This document shows, piece after piece, positions 16,367 to 24,666 of a stretch of 64,000 nucleotides of DNA; positions within the stretch are counted from its first letter, which is position 1, and every line of letters begins with the position of its first letter. Source of the DNA: Desulforamulus reducens MI-1. GTDB lineage: Bacteria > Bacillota > Desulfotomaculia > Desulfotomaculales > Desulfotomaculaceae. The notes under the pieces were generated by a model, which saw only the letters and a list, made by a program, of their open reading frames with translations, had not been told where the DNA came from and searched no databases. The stretch covers positions 1,150,332 through 1,214,331 of the forward strand of contig NC_009253.1 in NCBI RefSeq assembly GCF_000016165.1. The letters run 5' to 3'. The position numbers and the translations under genes are program-made.

Positions 16367-16489
16367 TTTGGCATTAATCAAGTTTTTTACGGTACCATAC
16401 TGTCTGGCATATTGCTGAATAAGTTTACATAAATCACTCGCCTTGCAAAGGAAGTAAATTCGGTCTGAGTAAACATAAAGTTGTGACAT
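16358..16489 (-). CDS. mciZ: 43-aa MciZ-like FtsZ inhibitor peptide
   Basis: A small ORF on the minus strand, ATG at 16489, with AGGAGGG 6 nt upstream. The peptide reads MSQLYVYSDRIYFLC then KASDLCKLIQQYARQYG and TVKNLINAKLN. From memory of B. subtilis MciZ (40 aa), the second part aligns without gaps: K-A, acidic-aliphatic, Y-x-R-x-aromatic, V-K-x2-I at matching positions. MciZ blocks FtsZ assembly in the mother cell. In B. subtilis mciZ also maps close to spoIIM, and a sigma-E-like promoter precedes this copy. The coding call is strong from the ribosome site; the MciZ identity is a motif and synteny inference. Confidence 0.6.
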   Translation of the reverse strand: MSQLYVYSDRIYFLCKASDLCKLIQQYARQYGTVKNLINAKLN

Positions 16490-16517
16490 GTTTGTCCCTC
16501 CTTATTGGTTATGGGAC

Positions 16518-16546
16518 AGTATATGAAGAGCACTCTGACTTTATGA
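16518..16546 (-). promoter_or_regulatory. Putative sigma-E promoter of the mciZ-like gene
   Basis: On the minus strand, -35 TCATAAA (16546-16540), 14-bp spacer, -10 CATATACT (16525-16518). Sigma-E consensus is KMATATT-N14-CATACAnT. A start near 16510 would leave a ~20-nt leader containing the ribosome site. Fit is good at -10 and fair at -35. Confidence 0.45.
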
Positions 16547-16583
16547 ACCAGATTAAATAGATAATAATTGAAGGGAGTACTTT

Positions 16584-17252
16584 ATGAAATTACTAACCCT
16601 CAGTGCCAATGCCAGTGGGGCAGCAAAGGCCGCCCAGGAGGGGATGGTGGTGATGGTGGTGGATATTATTGATATGTCCACTACCCTGGAAGCAGCCATT
16701 GATGGCGGGGCTCTGGCAGTGCTGGGAGCAAGTCCTGATACTTCGGCACCACCAGTAGCTCTTAATCCAGAGGCTATTGGTCAAAGAGCAGCTCAGCTTG
16801 CACTGGCCGCAGGAAGCAGTGTGATATTGGTGACGGAGCCTAGGGTAGGTACAGATTATGATCGGGCTAACAATGCTTCACGACTGCTGAAGGGTGTTCG
16901 ACAGGGAGGGGGAGAAGTGACATCAATTATCCCTAACCTAGGTGCAGAAACACCTAAAATTTGCGACTTGGCAGGAAAAGTTGTGGTAGCGGCCACGGGG
17001 ACTGGAGGGGTTGCCTACGATGCGGCCTTTACCGCCGGTGCACCTGCAGTTATCACCGGAACTGTTGCCCGAACTATGAAAAAAAAGGGATCTGCTCCGG
17101 CCAGAGCGGCTGCCCGCAGGGCCATTGAAGCAGCCACACAACATCAAACAGGGATTTGTGTGGTGGCAGCCAGTGCTAATTCCCTGGAAGATGTGCTGGC
17201 CGCAGAATATATTATGAAGATGATTGTGGAAGAAGGCTTTTTAACGCTATAA
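16584..17252 (+). CDS. ComB-like (2-phosphosulfolactate phosphatase fold) protein
   Basis: 222 aa, ATG start behind GAAGGGAG. The VVMVVDIIDMSTTLEAAIDGGALAVLGASP segment in the N-terminal half parallels the VVIDVLRATTT-type core of ComB. Later glycine/alanine-rich strands (VVVAATGTGGVAYDAAFTAGA) also fit. ComB dephosphorylates 2-phosphosulfolactate in coenzyme M and sulfolactate pathways, but no other such gene is nearby and B. subtilis relatives are only partly understood. The assignment is to fold level. A terminator follows directly. Confidence 0.55.
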   Translation: MKLLTLSANASGAAKAAQEGMVVMVVDIIDMSTTLEAAIDGGALAVLGASPDTSAPPVALNPEAIGQRAAQLALAAGSSVILVTEPRVGTDYDRANNASRLLKGVRQGGGEVTSIIPNLGAETPKICDLAGKVVVAATGTGGVAYDAAFTAGAPAVITGTVARTMKKKGSAPARAAARRAIEAATQHQTGICVVAASANSLEDVLAAEYIMKMIVEEGFLTL

Positions 17253-17258
17253 GAATAC

Positions 17259-17288
17259 AAACCCTGGCTATGATAGCCAGGGTTTATT
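17259..17288 (+). terminator. Terminator after the ComB-like gene
   Basis: AAACCCTGGCTA (17259-17270) / TAGCCAGGGTTT (17274-17285), a perfect 12-bp stem followed by ATT. Confidence 0.75.
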
Positions 17289-17298
17289 GATCTACCTG

Positions 17299-17328
17299 TA
17301 CTATTTACCAGATAGATCCGCATAGATA
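17299..17328 (+). promoter_or_regulatory. Possible sigma-E promoter of spoIIM
   Basis: TACTATT (17299-17305), 15-bp spacer, CATAGATA (17321-17328) approximates KMATATT-N14-CATACAnT. spoIIM is sigma-E dependent in B. subtilis. The site would place the transcript start after the upstream ATG at 17328, supporting the later start codon. Confidence 0.35.
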
Positions 17329-17372
17329 TGTACAGAAATCTCCAACAGAATGGATATGGGCGGGGTGATCCC

Positions 17373-18005
17373 TTGGCAAATGCATTCAAAAAACTATGCA
17401 GATCTTCCTTACGGGACAGTTGGCCAATTTATTTACTGGCTCTTATTACGTTAATGGCAGGAATTGGCTTTGGCAGCTTGGGTGTACATGCAATGCAGGA
17501 TGAGACATTTGGACAGCTTACGGAATATCTGGATAACTTTATAAGTAAGGCCGGCAGCGTAATTGTAGATCGACCTCTGGTTGTAAAAAATACAATCCTT
17601 AATAATTTATTGTTTATTGGGATTATTTACTTTCTTGGGCTAACAGTGGTTGGGACCCCGGCCATTTTGGCTCTTTTATTTGCCCGGGGTTATTCTTTGG
17701 GGTTTACCTTTACTTTTCTTACCCGCCAAAGGGCAAGTGAAGGGATTGTTCTTGCTTTAACCTCTGTGGTACCGCAAAACATTCTACTTATACCGGCCAT
17801 TTTTTTAGCCAGTGTGGCAGCATTATCTTTTTCATGGTTACTTATAAAAAGATTTTCCAATTCAAGATTACCTGTAATGCCGGGGTTAGTTGGCTATCAT
17901 GTTTTAATGATGATTGTCTGTAGCATAGTAGCTGCTGCTGGACTGGTAGAAGCATTTATTACCCCAGATTTAATAAAGGCCGCCGCAAATTTTATAAATT
18001 CGTAA
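17373..18005 (+). CDS. spoIIM: Stage II sporulation protein M
   Basis: 210 aa from TTG 17373, preferred over ATG 17328 because GGGGTGAT precedes it and a sigma-E-like promoter overlaps the earlier ATG. B. subtilis SpoIIM is about this length. It is an integral membrane protein with about five helices (IYLLALITLMAGIGFGSLG; LLFIGIIYFLGLTVVGTPAILALLF; NILLIPAIFLASVAALSFSWLL; a C-terminal helix). SpoIIM acts with SpoIID and SpoIIP in septal peptidoglycan removal and engulfment. Its neighbours (xerD, deoB, dacF, sigF) match the Bacillus region. Confidence 0.92.
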   Translation: MANAFKKLCRSSLRDSWPIYLLALITLMAGIGFGSLGVHAMQDETFGQLTEYLDNFISKAGSVIVDRPLVVKNTILNNLLFIGIIYFLGLTVVGTPAILALLFARGYSLGFTFTFLTRQRASEGIVLALTSVVPQNILLIPAIFLASVAALSFSWLLIKRFSNSRLPVMPGLVGYHVLMMIVCSIVAAAGLVEAFITPDLIKAAANFINS

Positions 18006-18056
18006 AATGTTTCATATTAAGAAAAATATAATTAACATAACTTAAATCATCAATGG

Positions 18057-18086
18057 ACATAATATCATTGAACAAGGGGAATGCTA
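18057..18086 (+). promoter_or_regulatory. Putative sigma-G promoter of the SASP gene
   Basis: ACATA (18057-18061), 18-bp spacer, AATGCTA (18080-18086), close to the GMATA-N18-CATnnTA forespore pattern and with the same -35 and spacer as at 40753-40782. A start near 18093 leaves a leader with AGGAGGGA. Confidence 0.45.
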
Positions 18087-18126
18087 ATTTCTTTATAAAA
18101 GCAGAACTTTTTAGGAGGGAAACGAC

Positions 18127-18417
18127 ATGTCGAAGGAGTTGACCCAGCGAGATGTGCCGTATGATCTTATTAGAAGTACAGCTTTTTCAGGCTTAGTTCC
18201 TAAGGAATTAGTTCCCTATGTCAAACCAGCTTTAGCAGAATTTAGAAACGAAATGGCTGCAGAACTGGGGATGCCGGATTATGATAAGATTGATAAAGGG
18301 GAATTACCCAGCCGCCGTAACGGTGAAGTGGGCGGGGGTATGACTAAGAAGATGGTAGCCTTTGCTGAGGCAGTATTAGCTTGGCATTATAAAAACAGGT
18401 ATTTAATAACAGAATAA
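18127..18417 (+). CDS. Alpha/beta-type small acid-soluble spore protein
   Basis: 96 aa, ATG behind AGGAGGGA. The core matches alpha/beta SASP: LVPYVKPALAEFRNEMAAEL (helix 1 with the GPR-type cleavage region E-M-A-A-E-L-G) and SRRNGEVGGGMTKKMVAFAE (helix 2 with the RxNGxVGG DNA-binding turn). Such proteins coat and protect spore DNA and are degraded on germination. It is longer than usual (about 60-75 aa): a 25-residue N-terminal lead and a C-terminal AWHYKNRYLITE tail are extra. A sigma-G-like promoter precedes it and a terminator follows. Confidence 0.88.
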   Translation: MSKELTQRDVPYDLIRSTAFSGLVPKELVPYVKPALAEFRNEMAAELGMPDYDKIDKGELPSRRNGEVGGGMTKKMVAFAEAVLAWHYKNRYLITE

Positions 18418-18426
18418 TAACCTAAC

Positions 18427-18465
18427 AAAATAAGGCTTCAGCCGTTACAGGTTAGGCCTTATTTT
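18427..18465. terminator. Bidirectional terminator between SASP and DUF441 genes
   Basis: AAAATAAGGC (18427-18436) / GCCTTATTTT (18456-18465), T-rich on both strands, between convergent genes. An alternative pairing CCTAAC/GTTAGG is nested in the loop. Confidence 0.75.
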
Positions 18466-18919
18466 ATTTAAACCAATAAATTACTTCCAGAAATAATGCA
18501 GTTAACCCAGCTGCCATCAAGGGACCAATGGGAATGCCGCCCAGAAATACTATACCGATGAGGGATCCTATCACCATACCAAAAATAAGTTGGGGATCTA
18601 ATTTAAGTAATTTTAAACCCTCTCCATTCATATGAGTTGCCAGTGTGCCACCTATTAAGGCCAGTAAGCCCTGGGGAGAAAGGGTCTTCATTACTAATTC
18701 CTTGTACACAATATTATCGTGGGCCAAAGGTACCAAAACTGATAACATTAAAAATATTAGGCCAACCTCTAACCCTCGCCGTTCTAAAAGGAACATTAGA
18801 CGATTTAACTTACTAAGTCGCATGACTAATAAGATGCAGCCTGCGGTAGCCAGCAACGCAGATTCTGCAAGATAACCCATTAATATAAGAGAAAGTAAAA
18901 TAATATTGGCTCGTTGCAT
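18464..18919 (-). CDS. DUF441 (UPF0756) membrane protein
   Basis: 151 aa from the ATG at 18919, chosen for GGGAGGTGG just upstream; the frame extends to 18937. Four to five hydrophobic helices, with the family segments LLALIGGTLATHMNGEGL and GMVIGSLIGIVFLGGIPIGPLMAAGL. DUF441 proteins such as B. subtilis YtwI are conserved membrane proteins of unknown function. Transcribed against the SASP gene and sharing its terminator. Nothing suggests a link to sporulation. Confidence 0.88.
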   Translation of the reverse strand: MQRANIILLSLILMGYLAESALLATAGCILLVMRLSKLNRLMFLLERRGLEVGLIFLMLSVLVPLAHDNIVYKELVMKTLSPQGLLALIGGTLATHMNGEGLKLLKLDPQLIFGMVIGSLIGIVFLGGIPIGPLMAAGLTALFLEVIYWFK

Positions 18920-19002
18920 GCGTCTACCACCTCCCACCTTATTTATCCACTCTAAAAATCCTATGCCTTAGTAATCATGTCATATGCTTAAAAAATAAGA
19001 AC

Positions 19003-19020
19003 GACCCTACAGAAAGGGTC
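19003..19020 (-). terminator. Terminator of the minus-strand 76-aa gene
   Basis: GACCCT (19003-19008) / AGGGTC (19015-19020). On the minus strand it is followed by a T run (complement of AAAAAATAAGAA). Confidence 0.6.
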
Positions 19021-19027
19021 ATTCCGA

Positions 19028-19258
19028 TTATTTGTCTATGCTCATTAAATGAGTTCGAAAAGACATTAGGTTGGCTTGCATAATATCAAATCCTCCGCGA
19101 ATACTTTCGAGGGAGCGTTTAGTCTCTAAAATAAAAGTTCTTGCCTGTTCCAGATGACTCTCAAGATCTTTTTCCGAACTAAGAATCAATAAGATTAGAA
19201 TTAAAAATAAAGTATAGGGACTTTGGGGGTCCAAAAAACGCGATTGCTCTTGATCCAT
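19028..19258 (-). CDS. Small membrane protein of unknown function
   Basis: 76 aa from the ATG at 19258, preceded by GGGGAGGTG. One hydrophobic stretch (YTLFLILILLILSS, residues ~15-28) follows a short polar N-terminus (DQEQSRFLDPQSP). An amphipathic helix follows (DLESHLEQARTFILETKRSLESI). The D-P-x-S-x-x-x-x-LILILLIL pattern is like small spore-former proteins I cannot name. Terminator present. Real gene by ribosome site; function unknown. Confidence 0.6.
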   Translation of the reverse strand: MDQEQSRFLDPQSPYTLFLILILLILSSEKDLESHLEQARTFILETKRSLESIRGGFDIMQANLMSFRTHLMSIDK

Positions 19259-19405
19259 AGGGCACCTCCCCGGCAATAGAATTTTCTAATACCAGGATAT
19301 GGCTTATTTCTGCATTTTGTGATTGTCCAAAGTGTATAGTCTAAAAAATAATTCTCAAGCATATTTTGGTTTTAACATAATAGGTCATGGATTGGAGGGA
19401 AGACA

Positions 19406-19702
19406 ATGCGGATTTTTCTTATTGCCAGGGTAAAACAAAAAATATTAAAAGCTATGAGATTTGCCCTGGTTTTAACCATACTGACTATTCTATTGGTGCA
19501 AATGGCAGGAATGTTGAAAAAGGCCGGATTCCACAGCGAGGAAAAGATCCCCAGTGGTAATCCCATGAAAGTGATGGCTCCGGTTAGCAAAGCTTGTGAG
19601 GGAGACCAAGAGCATCGGGGTTTGGAAAAGATCTTTGAGCAATTGTTAAAATATATTTATGAAAAAAATAAAAAAGGAATTATATGGATTTTGTTGAAAT
19701 AG
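19406..19702 (+). CDS. Single-span membrane protein upstream of xerD
   Basis: 98 aa, ATG behind GGAGGGAAGACA. A basic N-terminus (ARVKQKILKAMRF) leads into one transmembrane helix (ALVLTILTILLVQMAGML). A soluble tail containing SEEKIPSGNPMKVMAPVSK and a lysine-rich end follow. B. subtilis has the unrelated-looking small membrane gene yqzK in the same place before xerD (ripX); relatedness here is only positional. A terminator hairpin overlaps its stop. Confidence 0.65.
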   Translation: MRIFLIARVKQKILKAMRFALVLTILTILLVQMAGMLKKAGFHSEEKIPSGNPMKVMAPVSKACEGDQEHRGLEKIFEQLLKYIYEKNKKGIIWILLK

Positions 19703-19724
19703 TCCCAAAGTGGACTATTTTTTA
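19699..19724 (+). terminator. Terminator before xerD
   Basis: ATAGTCC (19699-19705) / GGACTAT (19712-19718) followed by TTTTTTATG. It overlaps the stop of the preceding gene and lies 18 bp from the xerD ribosome site. Confidence 0.6.
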
Positions 19725-19741
19725 TGTTAAGGAGGAGGAAA

Positions 19742-20632
19742 ATGGAGCGCTGGTTGGACGAATTTATCCATTACCTGGCAGTTGAGAGGGGTCTTGCCCA
19801 AAATACCTTAGCCTCCTACCGAATAGACCTCAGCCAATATCTAGATCATTTAAAAAAACAGGGAGTTTCCTCTCTGACACAGGCAGATCGAAATCATATT
19901 TTATCTCATTTGTACAAGTTGCAAAAGGATGGGAAGGCACCTGCAACAATTTCTCGACATTTGGCAGCGCTAAAACATTTCTATCGTTTCCTGGTGTCAG
20001 ATGGGGCAGTTTCCGAAGATTATACCGTTAGTTTAGAATCACCAAAATTGAAGCAAAGATTACCCCATGTGCTTTCCACAGAAGAAGTAGAAAATCTTTT
20101 ATGCCAGCCTCAATTGTCGGACCCCGCAGGGTTAAGAGATAAAGCAATGCTGGAATTAATTTATGCCACTGGGATTCGGGTCTCAGAAATGGTTTCTCTG
20201 AATCTCCCAGATGTTGAGCTGGACATGGGTTATATAAAATGTTTTGGAAAAGGCGCCAAAGAACGAATTATACCCCTGGGTTCCGTTGCAATCAGGTACA
20301 TCCGGGAATACTTGGAGAGATCCAGGGTCAAACTAACCAAGGGAAAGACCGAGCATCAGGCACTTTTTGTAAATGTACAAGGTAAAAGGTTAACCCGCCA
20401 AGGGTTTTGGAAGATCATTAAAAAATATGCAAAAGAAGGAAGAATAAATAAGCCCATAACACCCCATACCCTAAGACACTCCTTTGCCACGCACCTTTTA
20501 GAAAACGGGGCGGATCTAAGGGCTGTACAGGAAATGTTGGGACATGCAGATATATCTACCACACAAATCTATACCCATTTAACAAAATTAAGACTTAGGG
20601 AAGTCTACACAAAGGCTCATCCCAGAGCTTGA
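19742..20632 (+). CDS. xerD: Tyrosine recombinase XerD
   Basis: 296 aa from ATG 19742, because AGGAGGAGG forms the ribosome site and would be coding if the upstream ATG were used; B. subtilis XerD has the same length. It has an N-terminal SAM-like core-binding domain ([19 protein letters not shown]) and a C-terminal catalytic domain. Active-site residues are Arg in ATGIRVSEM, His/Arg in [18 protein letters not shown], His in [10 protein letters not shown] and Tyr in QIYTHLTK. It resolves chromosome dimers at dif with XerC. The following order deoB-pdp-dacF resembles Bacillus. Confidence 0.93.
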   Translation: MERWLDEFIHYLAVERGLAQNTLASYRIDLSQYLDHLKKQGVSSLTQADRNHILSHLYKLQKDGKAPATISRHLAALKHFYRFLVSDGAVSEDYTVSLESPKLKQRLPHVLSTEEVENLLCQPQLSDPAGLRDKAMLELIYATGIRVSEMVSLNLPDVELDMGYIKCFGKGAKERIIPLGSVAIRYIREYLERSRVKLTKGKTEHQALFVNVQGKRLTRQGFWKIIKKYAKEGRINKPITPHTLRHSFATHLLENGADLRAVQEMLGHADISTTQIYTHLTKLRLREVYTKAHPRA

Positions 20633-20654
20633 TAAATTCCAAGAGGTGATCCAG

Positions 20655-21848
20655 TTGACTGAGAGGAAAGTACGAAGAGTTTCGTTAATCGTTTTAGATA
20701 GTGTTGGCATTGGAGAACTCCCTGATGCAGCTGATTATGGAGATAAGGGTAGTAATACACTGGCCAATGTTGCTAAAGCAGTGCAGGGATTAAATCTCCC
20801 CAACCTTGCTAAGTTGGGCTTAGGTCACATCCATCCCCTTCAGGGTGTTGAACCCATGACAAACCCTTTGGCCGCATACGGCAAAATGGCAGAGAGATCC
20901 ATGGGCAAGGATACAACCACTGGTCATTGGGAACTGGCCGGCATCATTTTAGAAAAACCCTTTCGAACTTATCCCCAGGGTTTTCCTAAAGAAATCATTG
21001 ATAAGTTTGAAAATAGAATTGGCCGAAAAATACTGGGGAATGTTGTGGCCTCTGGTACGCAAATTATTGAAGAATTGGGTAAGCAGCATATGGACACCGG
21101 TTGCCCCATTGTTTATACATCGGCGGATAGTGTATTTCAAATTGCTGCCCATGAGGATGTAATTCCACTGGAAGAACTTTATCGGATATGTGAAATTGCA
21201 CGCCAAATGTTAGATGGTGAGCATAAGGTAGGCAGAGTTATCGCCCGACCCTTTGTGGGAAAACCCGGCTCTTTTCAACGTACTGCCAATCGCCATGACT
21301 ATGCTGTACCTCCCCCGGTCCCTAATATTTTGACCATCTTGCAAGAAGCAGGGATCAAGACCATGGGAGTGGGGAAAATATATGATATTTTTGCCGGAGT
21401 AGGCATATCCGACACCATTAAAACCAAAGACAATATGGATGGTGTTGATAAAACCATTAAGTTTATGAAGGATACCCAGGAAGGATTAATTTTTGCCAAT
21501 CTGGTGGAATATGATTCCCTTTATGGTCACCGTAATGACCCTGCGGGCTATGCCAGGGCACTGGAGGCCTTTGATCGCAGACTACCGGAAATTATGGAAG
21601 CCATGTTACCGGAGGAGGTCTTAATCATTACAGCGGATCACGGCTGTGATCCAACCACCACAAGTACGGATCATAGCAGGGAGTATGTACCCTTGCTTGT
21701 TTACGGAGAACCTGTTAAAGGTGGCGTAAATTTAGGAACAAGAACTTCTTTCAGTGATGTAGCTGCATCCTTGGCTGATTTCTTTGGTGTAAACCTCAAA
21801 ACGGGAATAAGTTTTGTACCAGAAATACTTAATAACCCTAAGGATTAA
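20655..21848 (+). CDS. deoB: Phosphopentomutase
   Basis: 397 aa from TTG 20655, since the in-frame GTG 20646 is part of the AGAGGTGAT ribosome site. It interconverts (deoxy)ribose-1-phosphate and -5-phosphate. It is an alkaline-phosphatase superfamily metalloenzyme: [20 protein letters not shown] (metal Asp), [15 protein letters not shown] (phospho-Thr), [16 protein letters not shown] and [19 protein letters not shown] (metal ligands). Length fits B. subtilis Drm. With pdp here and deoC at 49.8 kb it forms a nucleoside salvage route. Confidence 0.96.
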   Translation: MTERKVRRVSLIVLDSVGIGELPDAADYGDKGSNTLANVAKAVQGLNLPNLAKLGLGHIHPLQGVEPMTNPLAAYGKMAERSMGKDTTTGHWELAGIILEKPFRTYPQGFPKEIIDKFENRIGRKILGNVVASGTQIIEELGKQHMDTGCPIVYTSADSVFQIAAHEDVIPLEELYRICEIARQMLDGEHKVGRVIARPFVGKPGSFQRTANRHDYAVPPPVPNILTILQEAGIKTMGVGKIYDIFAGVGISDTIKTKDNMDGVDKTIKFMKDTQEGLIFANLVEYDSLYGHRNDPAGYARALEAFDRRLPEIMEAMLPEEVLIITADHGCDPTTTSTDHSREYVPLLVYGEPVKGGVNLGTRTSFSDVAASLADFFGVNLKTGISFVPEILNNPKD

Positions 21849-21865
21849 GAAAGAAGGTACTCTGT

Positions 21866-23182
21866 ATGCGAATGGTGGACATTATCCTGAAAAAAAGACG
21901 GGGCTTGGAACTTACCTCGGAAGAAATAGAATTTTTTATTCAGGGTTATACCAAGGGAGAAGTACCGGACTATCAAGCGGCAGCCTTTCTAATGGCAGCC
22001 TTTTTCCAGGGACTAACCCCCAGGGAAACGGGAGATTTAACTATGTCCATGGCTAGATCCGGTGATCAGGCGGACCTTTCATCGATTCCCGGCATAAAGG
22101 TCGATAAGCATAGTACAGGTGGCGTTGGGGATAAAGTTACGTTAATTCTCGGACCCTTGGTTGCGGCTGCGGGCATACCGGTGGCTAAGATGTCCGGTCG
22201 GGGCTTGGGACATACCGGAGGCACCATTGATAAACTGGAATCCATTCCAGGCTTCCAAGTAACCATGGATAACCAAAATTTTTTGCAACAGGTAAAACGA
22301 GTAAAATTGGCCGTTGTGGCCCAAACCGGTCATTTAGCTCCGGCAGATAAGAAACTCTATGCATTACGGGATGTTACGGCCACTGTGGACAGTATTCCCT
22401 TTATTGCTGCCTCGGTCATGAGTAAAAAGATAGCCGCCGGGGCGGATGCCATCGTATTGGATGTTAAGGTGGGCAGTGGTGCATTCATGAAAAACTCAGA
22501 GGATGCCTTTTCCTTAGCCAGAACTATGGTGGAAATTGGCACCAGCGTAGGGCGGCAAACGGTGGCCCTGGTTACCGACATGGATCAACCCTTGGGTTTT
22601 GCCATTGGCAATGCGTTGGAGGTAAAAGAAGCCATCGAAACCCTAAGGGGCAACGGGCCGGCTGATTTACGGGAGCTATGCATTTATCTGGGCACCGAGA
22701 TGCTAAAACTGGCTGGCATAGCAGAGGATGAGTTAGTAGCCCGCAGAAAATTAGAAGAGCTCTTAAGTAATGGTGGCGCCCTCAATAAATTTAAGGAGCT
22801 TATTGAGGCCCAGGGCGGTGATCCTGAAGTTGTGGAGAATCCCGATCGATTACCGGGGGCCTCTAGTGTATATCCTGTGATATCAGATATAGAGGGATAT
22901 GTAAGGGAAATACAGTCTGAGCAGGTTGGCGTCGTTGCCATGTGGCTGGGGGCTGGCAGGGCCACTAAGGAATCGGTGATCGACCTAGGTGTGGGTGTGG
23001 TCTTAAAGAAAAAGGTCGGTGATTATGTAAAGAAAGGTGAGGTTATCGCTGATTTACATGTTAATGAAAACAAGGAAATTGCCAAGGTTGCAGACCTGCT
23101 AAGGAAGGCCTATGTTTTACAAAGGGAACCAGTCGTGGCCAAGGAAATTTTACTGGGTAAGGTAACGAAGGAAAGTATATAA
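21866..23182 (+). CDS. pdp: Pyrimidine-nucleoside phosphorylase
   Basis: 438 aa, ATG start. Phosphorolyses uridine/thymidine/deoxyuridine to base and pentose-1-phosphate. N-terminal alpha domain, then the signature [20 protein letters not shown], the [14 protein letters not shown] phosphate loop, the [23 protein letters not shown] motif and a C-terminal lipoyl-like fold ending at the 3' terminator. It is 17 bp after deoB. In B. subtilis this slot between drm and dacF holds the purine phosphorylase pupG, so the operon here favours pyrimidine nucleosides. Confidence 0.96.
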   Translation: MRMVDIILKKRRGLELTSEEIEFFIQGYTKGEVPDYQAAAFLMAAFFQGLTPRETGDLTMSMARSGDQADLSSIPGIKVDKHSTGGVGDKVTLILGPLVAAAGIPVAKMSGRGLGHTGGTIDKLESIPGFQVTMDNQNFLQQVKRVKLAVVAQTGHLAPADKKLYALRDVTATVDSIPFIAASVMSKKIAAGADAIVLDVKVGSGAFMKNSEDAFSLARTMVEIGTSVGRQTVALVTDMDQPLGFAIGNALEVKEAIETLRGNGPADLRELCIYLGTEMLKLAGIAEDELVARRKLEELLSNGGALNKFKELIEAQGGDPEVVENPDRLPGASSVYPVISDIEGYVREIQSEQVGVVAMWLGAGRATKESVIDLGVGVVLKKKVGDYVKKGEVIADLHVNENKEIAKVADLLRKAYVLQREPVVAKEILLGKVTKESI

Positions 23183-23189
23183 AGGAGTT

Positions 23190-23216
23190 GAGGTACATTT
23201 TTTGTACCTCTTTTTC
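23190..23216 (+). terminator. Terminator after pdp
   Basis: GAGGTACA (23190-23197) / TGTACCTC (23203-23210) followed by TTTTTCTTT. Confidence 0.85.
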
Positions 23217-23235
23217 TTTGCCAAAAACTCCCTCT

Positions 23236-23267
23236 GCATTTTACAGCATATTACCAGGTCAAAAGTT
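23236..23267 (+). promoter_or_regulatory. Possible sigma-F promoter of dacF
   Basis: GCATT (23236-23240), exactly 16 bp, then GGTCAAAAGT. This fits GywTA-N16-GGnnAnAnTR with mismatches at the ends. dacF is sigma-F controlled in B. subtilis. Confidence 0.35.
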
Positions 23268-23312
23268 AACAATAATAGGAGTAATGATCAGTGACATGAA
23301 GGGGGAAAGGTA

Positions 23313-24524
23313 ATGAAAGGGATATTAAAAATCATTGGTACAACATCGATCTGCCTGATTTTTGCTTTATCATTCAGTATAGCAATGGCCTTTGCAGAAC
23401 CAGCAGATCAAGGACAGAAGGCAAAACCAAATGGTATAGGTGAAAAATCATCATCTGCCCAATTAGAAACCACTGCGGAAACGGCAGTATTGCTGGATTA
23501 TAGTTCTGGTCAAGTTTTATATGACAAAGATATGCATGTTGCAAGACCTATGGCCAGTGTTACGAAATTAATGACTATGTTGCTTATTTGTGAAGCTGAA
23601 TCCCAGGAAAGAATCAAAATGAGCGACAAAGTTGTAGCCAGCGAACATGCATGTAGCATGGGAGGATCCCAAATTTTCTTGGAACCTGGTGAAGAAATGA
23701 CCGCAAAGGAAATGTTAATTTCCATTGCCACAGGATCAGCCAATGATGCCAGTGTAGCCATGGCGGAATTCATTGCAGGGTCCCAAGAAGCCTTTGTTTC
23801 TATGATGAATGAAAAGGCAAAGAAGATGGGCCTAAAAAATACACATTTCTCCAATCCAACCGGTTTACCCATTGAGAATCATTATACATCTGCCTATGAT
23901 ATGGCACAGGTTTTGAGAGAGTGTTTGCGCTATCCCCTGTTCAGAGAAGTTTCATCCATCTATGAGTATGATCTGCGTGGCGGGGATTTTAAGCTATGGA
24001 ATACCAACAAGTTATTAAAATGGTATGCAGGGGCAGATGCCGGTAAGACAGGCTGGACAAATGAAGCAAGTTACTGCTTAGCTGCTTCTGCCAAACGGGA
24101 TAGTTTAAGGCTGGTTTCTGTGGTATTAGGTTGTCCCATGCCGAGAACTCATTTTCAAGAAACCATTAAGATATTTAACTATGGTTTTGCTCGATACAAA
24201 GCTGTGGACATGGCAGAAGCCGGCCAGGTTGTAAAAGAAATAAAGGTTGAGAAGGGTATGATGGAGAAGGTTAAGGTAATTACCAAAGACCCCGTGGGTT
24301 TAGTCGTTCCCAAAGGACAGGAAAAAACAGTAAAAGGAACCATAAATTTGCCAGAAAAAGTGGTTGCACCTATAAAAAAGGGACAAATCATTGGTCAATA
24401 CGTTGTGAGTAAAGATGGTAAGGAAGTATTAAAGGTGGACTTAATTGTAGCACAGGATATTAAGAAAGCTTCTCCGTTCAAACTTTTAAATAATATGCTG
24501 GATCGTGTGTACAGTATGGAGTAA
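23313..24524 (+). CDS. dacF: D-alanyl-D-alanine carboxypeptidase DacF
   Basis: 403 aa, ATG start. A signal peptide (residues ~1-29, hydrophobic, ending AMAFAEP) precedes a penicillin-binding S11 domain. Its motifs are S-x2-K in MASVTKLMTM, SxN in ATGSANDASVAM and KTG in ADAGKTGWT. A C-terminal beta domain follows (PVGLVVPKGQEKTVKG). DacF trims peptide side chains in spore cortex regulation. In Bacillus it is the gene directly upstream of spoIIAA and can be read through, as here. A terminator hairpin separates the two. Confidence 0.95.
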   Translation: MKGILKIIGTTSICLIFALSFSIAMAFAEPADQGQKAKPNGIGEKSSSAQLETTAETAVLLDYSSGQVLYDKDMHVARPMASVTKLMTMLLICEAESQERIKMSDKVVASEHACSMGGSQIFLEPGEEMTAKEMLISIATGSANDASVAMAEFIAGSQEAFVSMMNEKAKKMGLKNTHFSNPTGLPIENHYTSAYDMAQVLRECLRYPLFREVSSIYEYDLRGGDFKLWNTNKLLKWYAGADAGKTGWTNEASYCLAASAKRDSLRLVSVVLGCPMPRTHFQETIKIFNYGFARYKAVDMAEAGQVVKEIKVEKGMMEKVKVITKDPVGLVVPKGQEKTVKGTINLPEKVVAPIKKGQIIGQYVVSKDGKEVLKVDLIVAQDIKKASPFKLLNNMLDRVYSME

Positions 24525-24535
24525 AGTTATAGCAT

Positions 24536-24577
24536 GAAAAGCAGTTGCAAAGATACTTAAGCGACTGCTTTTCGACA
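24536..24577 (+). terminator. Terminator after dacF, overlapping a Spo0A box
   Basis: GAAAAGCAGTTGC (24536-24548) / GCGACTGCTTTTC (24561-24573), a 13-bp stem with one G-U pair. The 3' arm runs into TTTTCGACA (24569-24577), the reverse complement of TGTCGAAAA, a textbook Spo0A box. Terminator and activator site therefore share bases. Confidence 0.7.
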
Positions 24578-24596
24578 TTCATTTTGGAAAAAATTA

Positions 24597-24626
24597 GAAG
24601 GAATAATCCTATACTAGGTAGAAAGT
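24597..24626 (+). promoter_or_regulatory. Putative sigma-H promoter of spoIIAA-spoIIAB-sigF
   Basis: GAAGGAATA (24597-24605) is a perfect match to RnAGGAwww. After 12 bp, GTAGAAAGT (24618-24626) fits RnnGAATww with one change. The Spo0A box at 24569-24577 lies about 20 bp upstream of the -35, as for B. subtilis spoIIA. The layout nearly duplicates that at spo0A. Confidence 0.65.
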
Positions 24627-24666
24627 TGGTAAATATAACCAAATATTAGGAAGGGGAGACTGCGTA

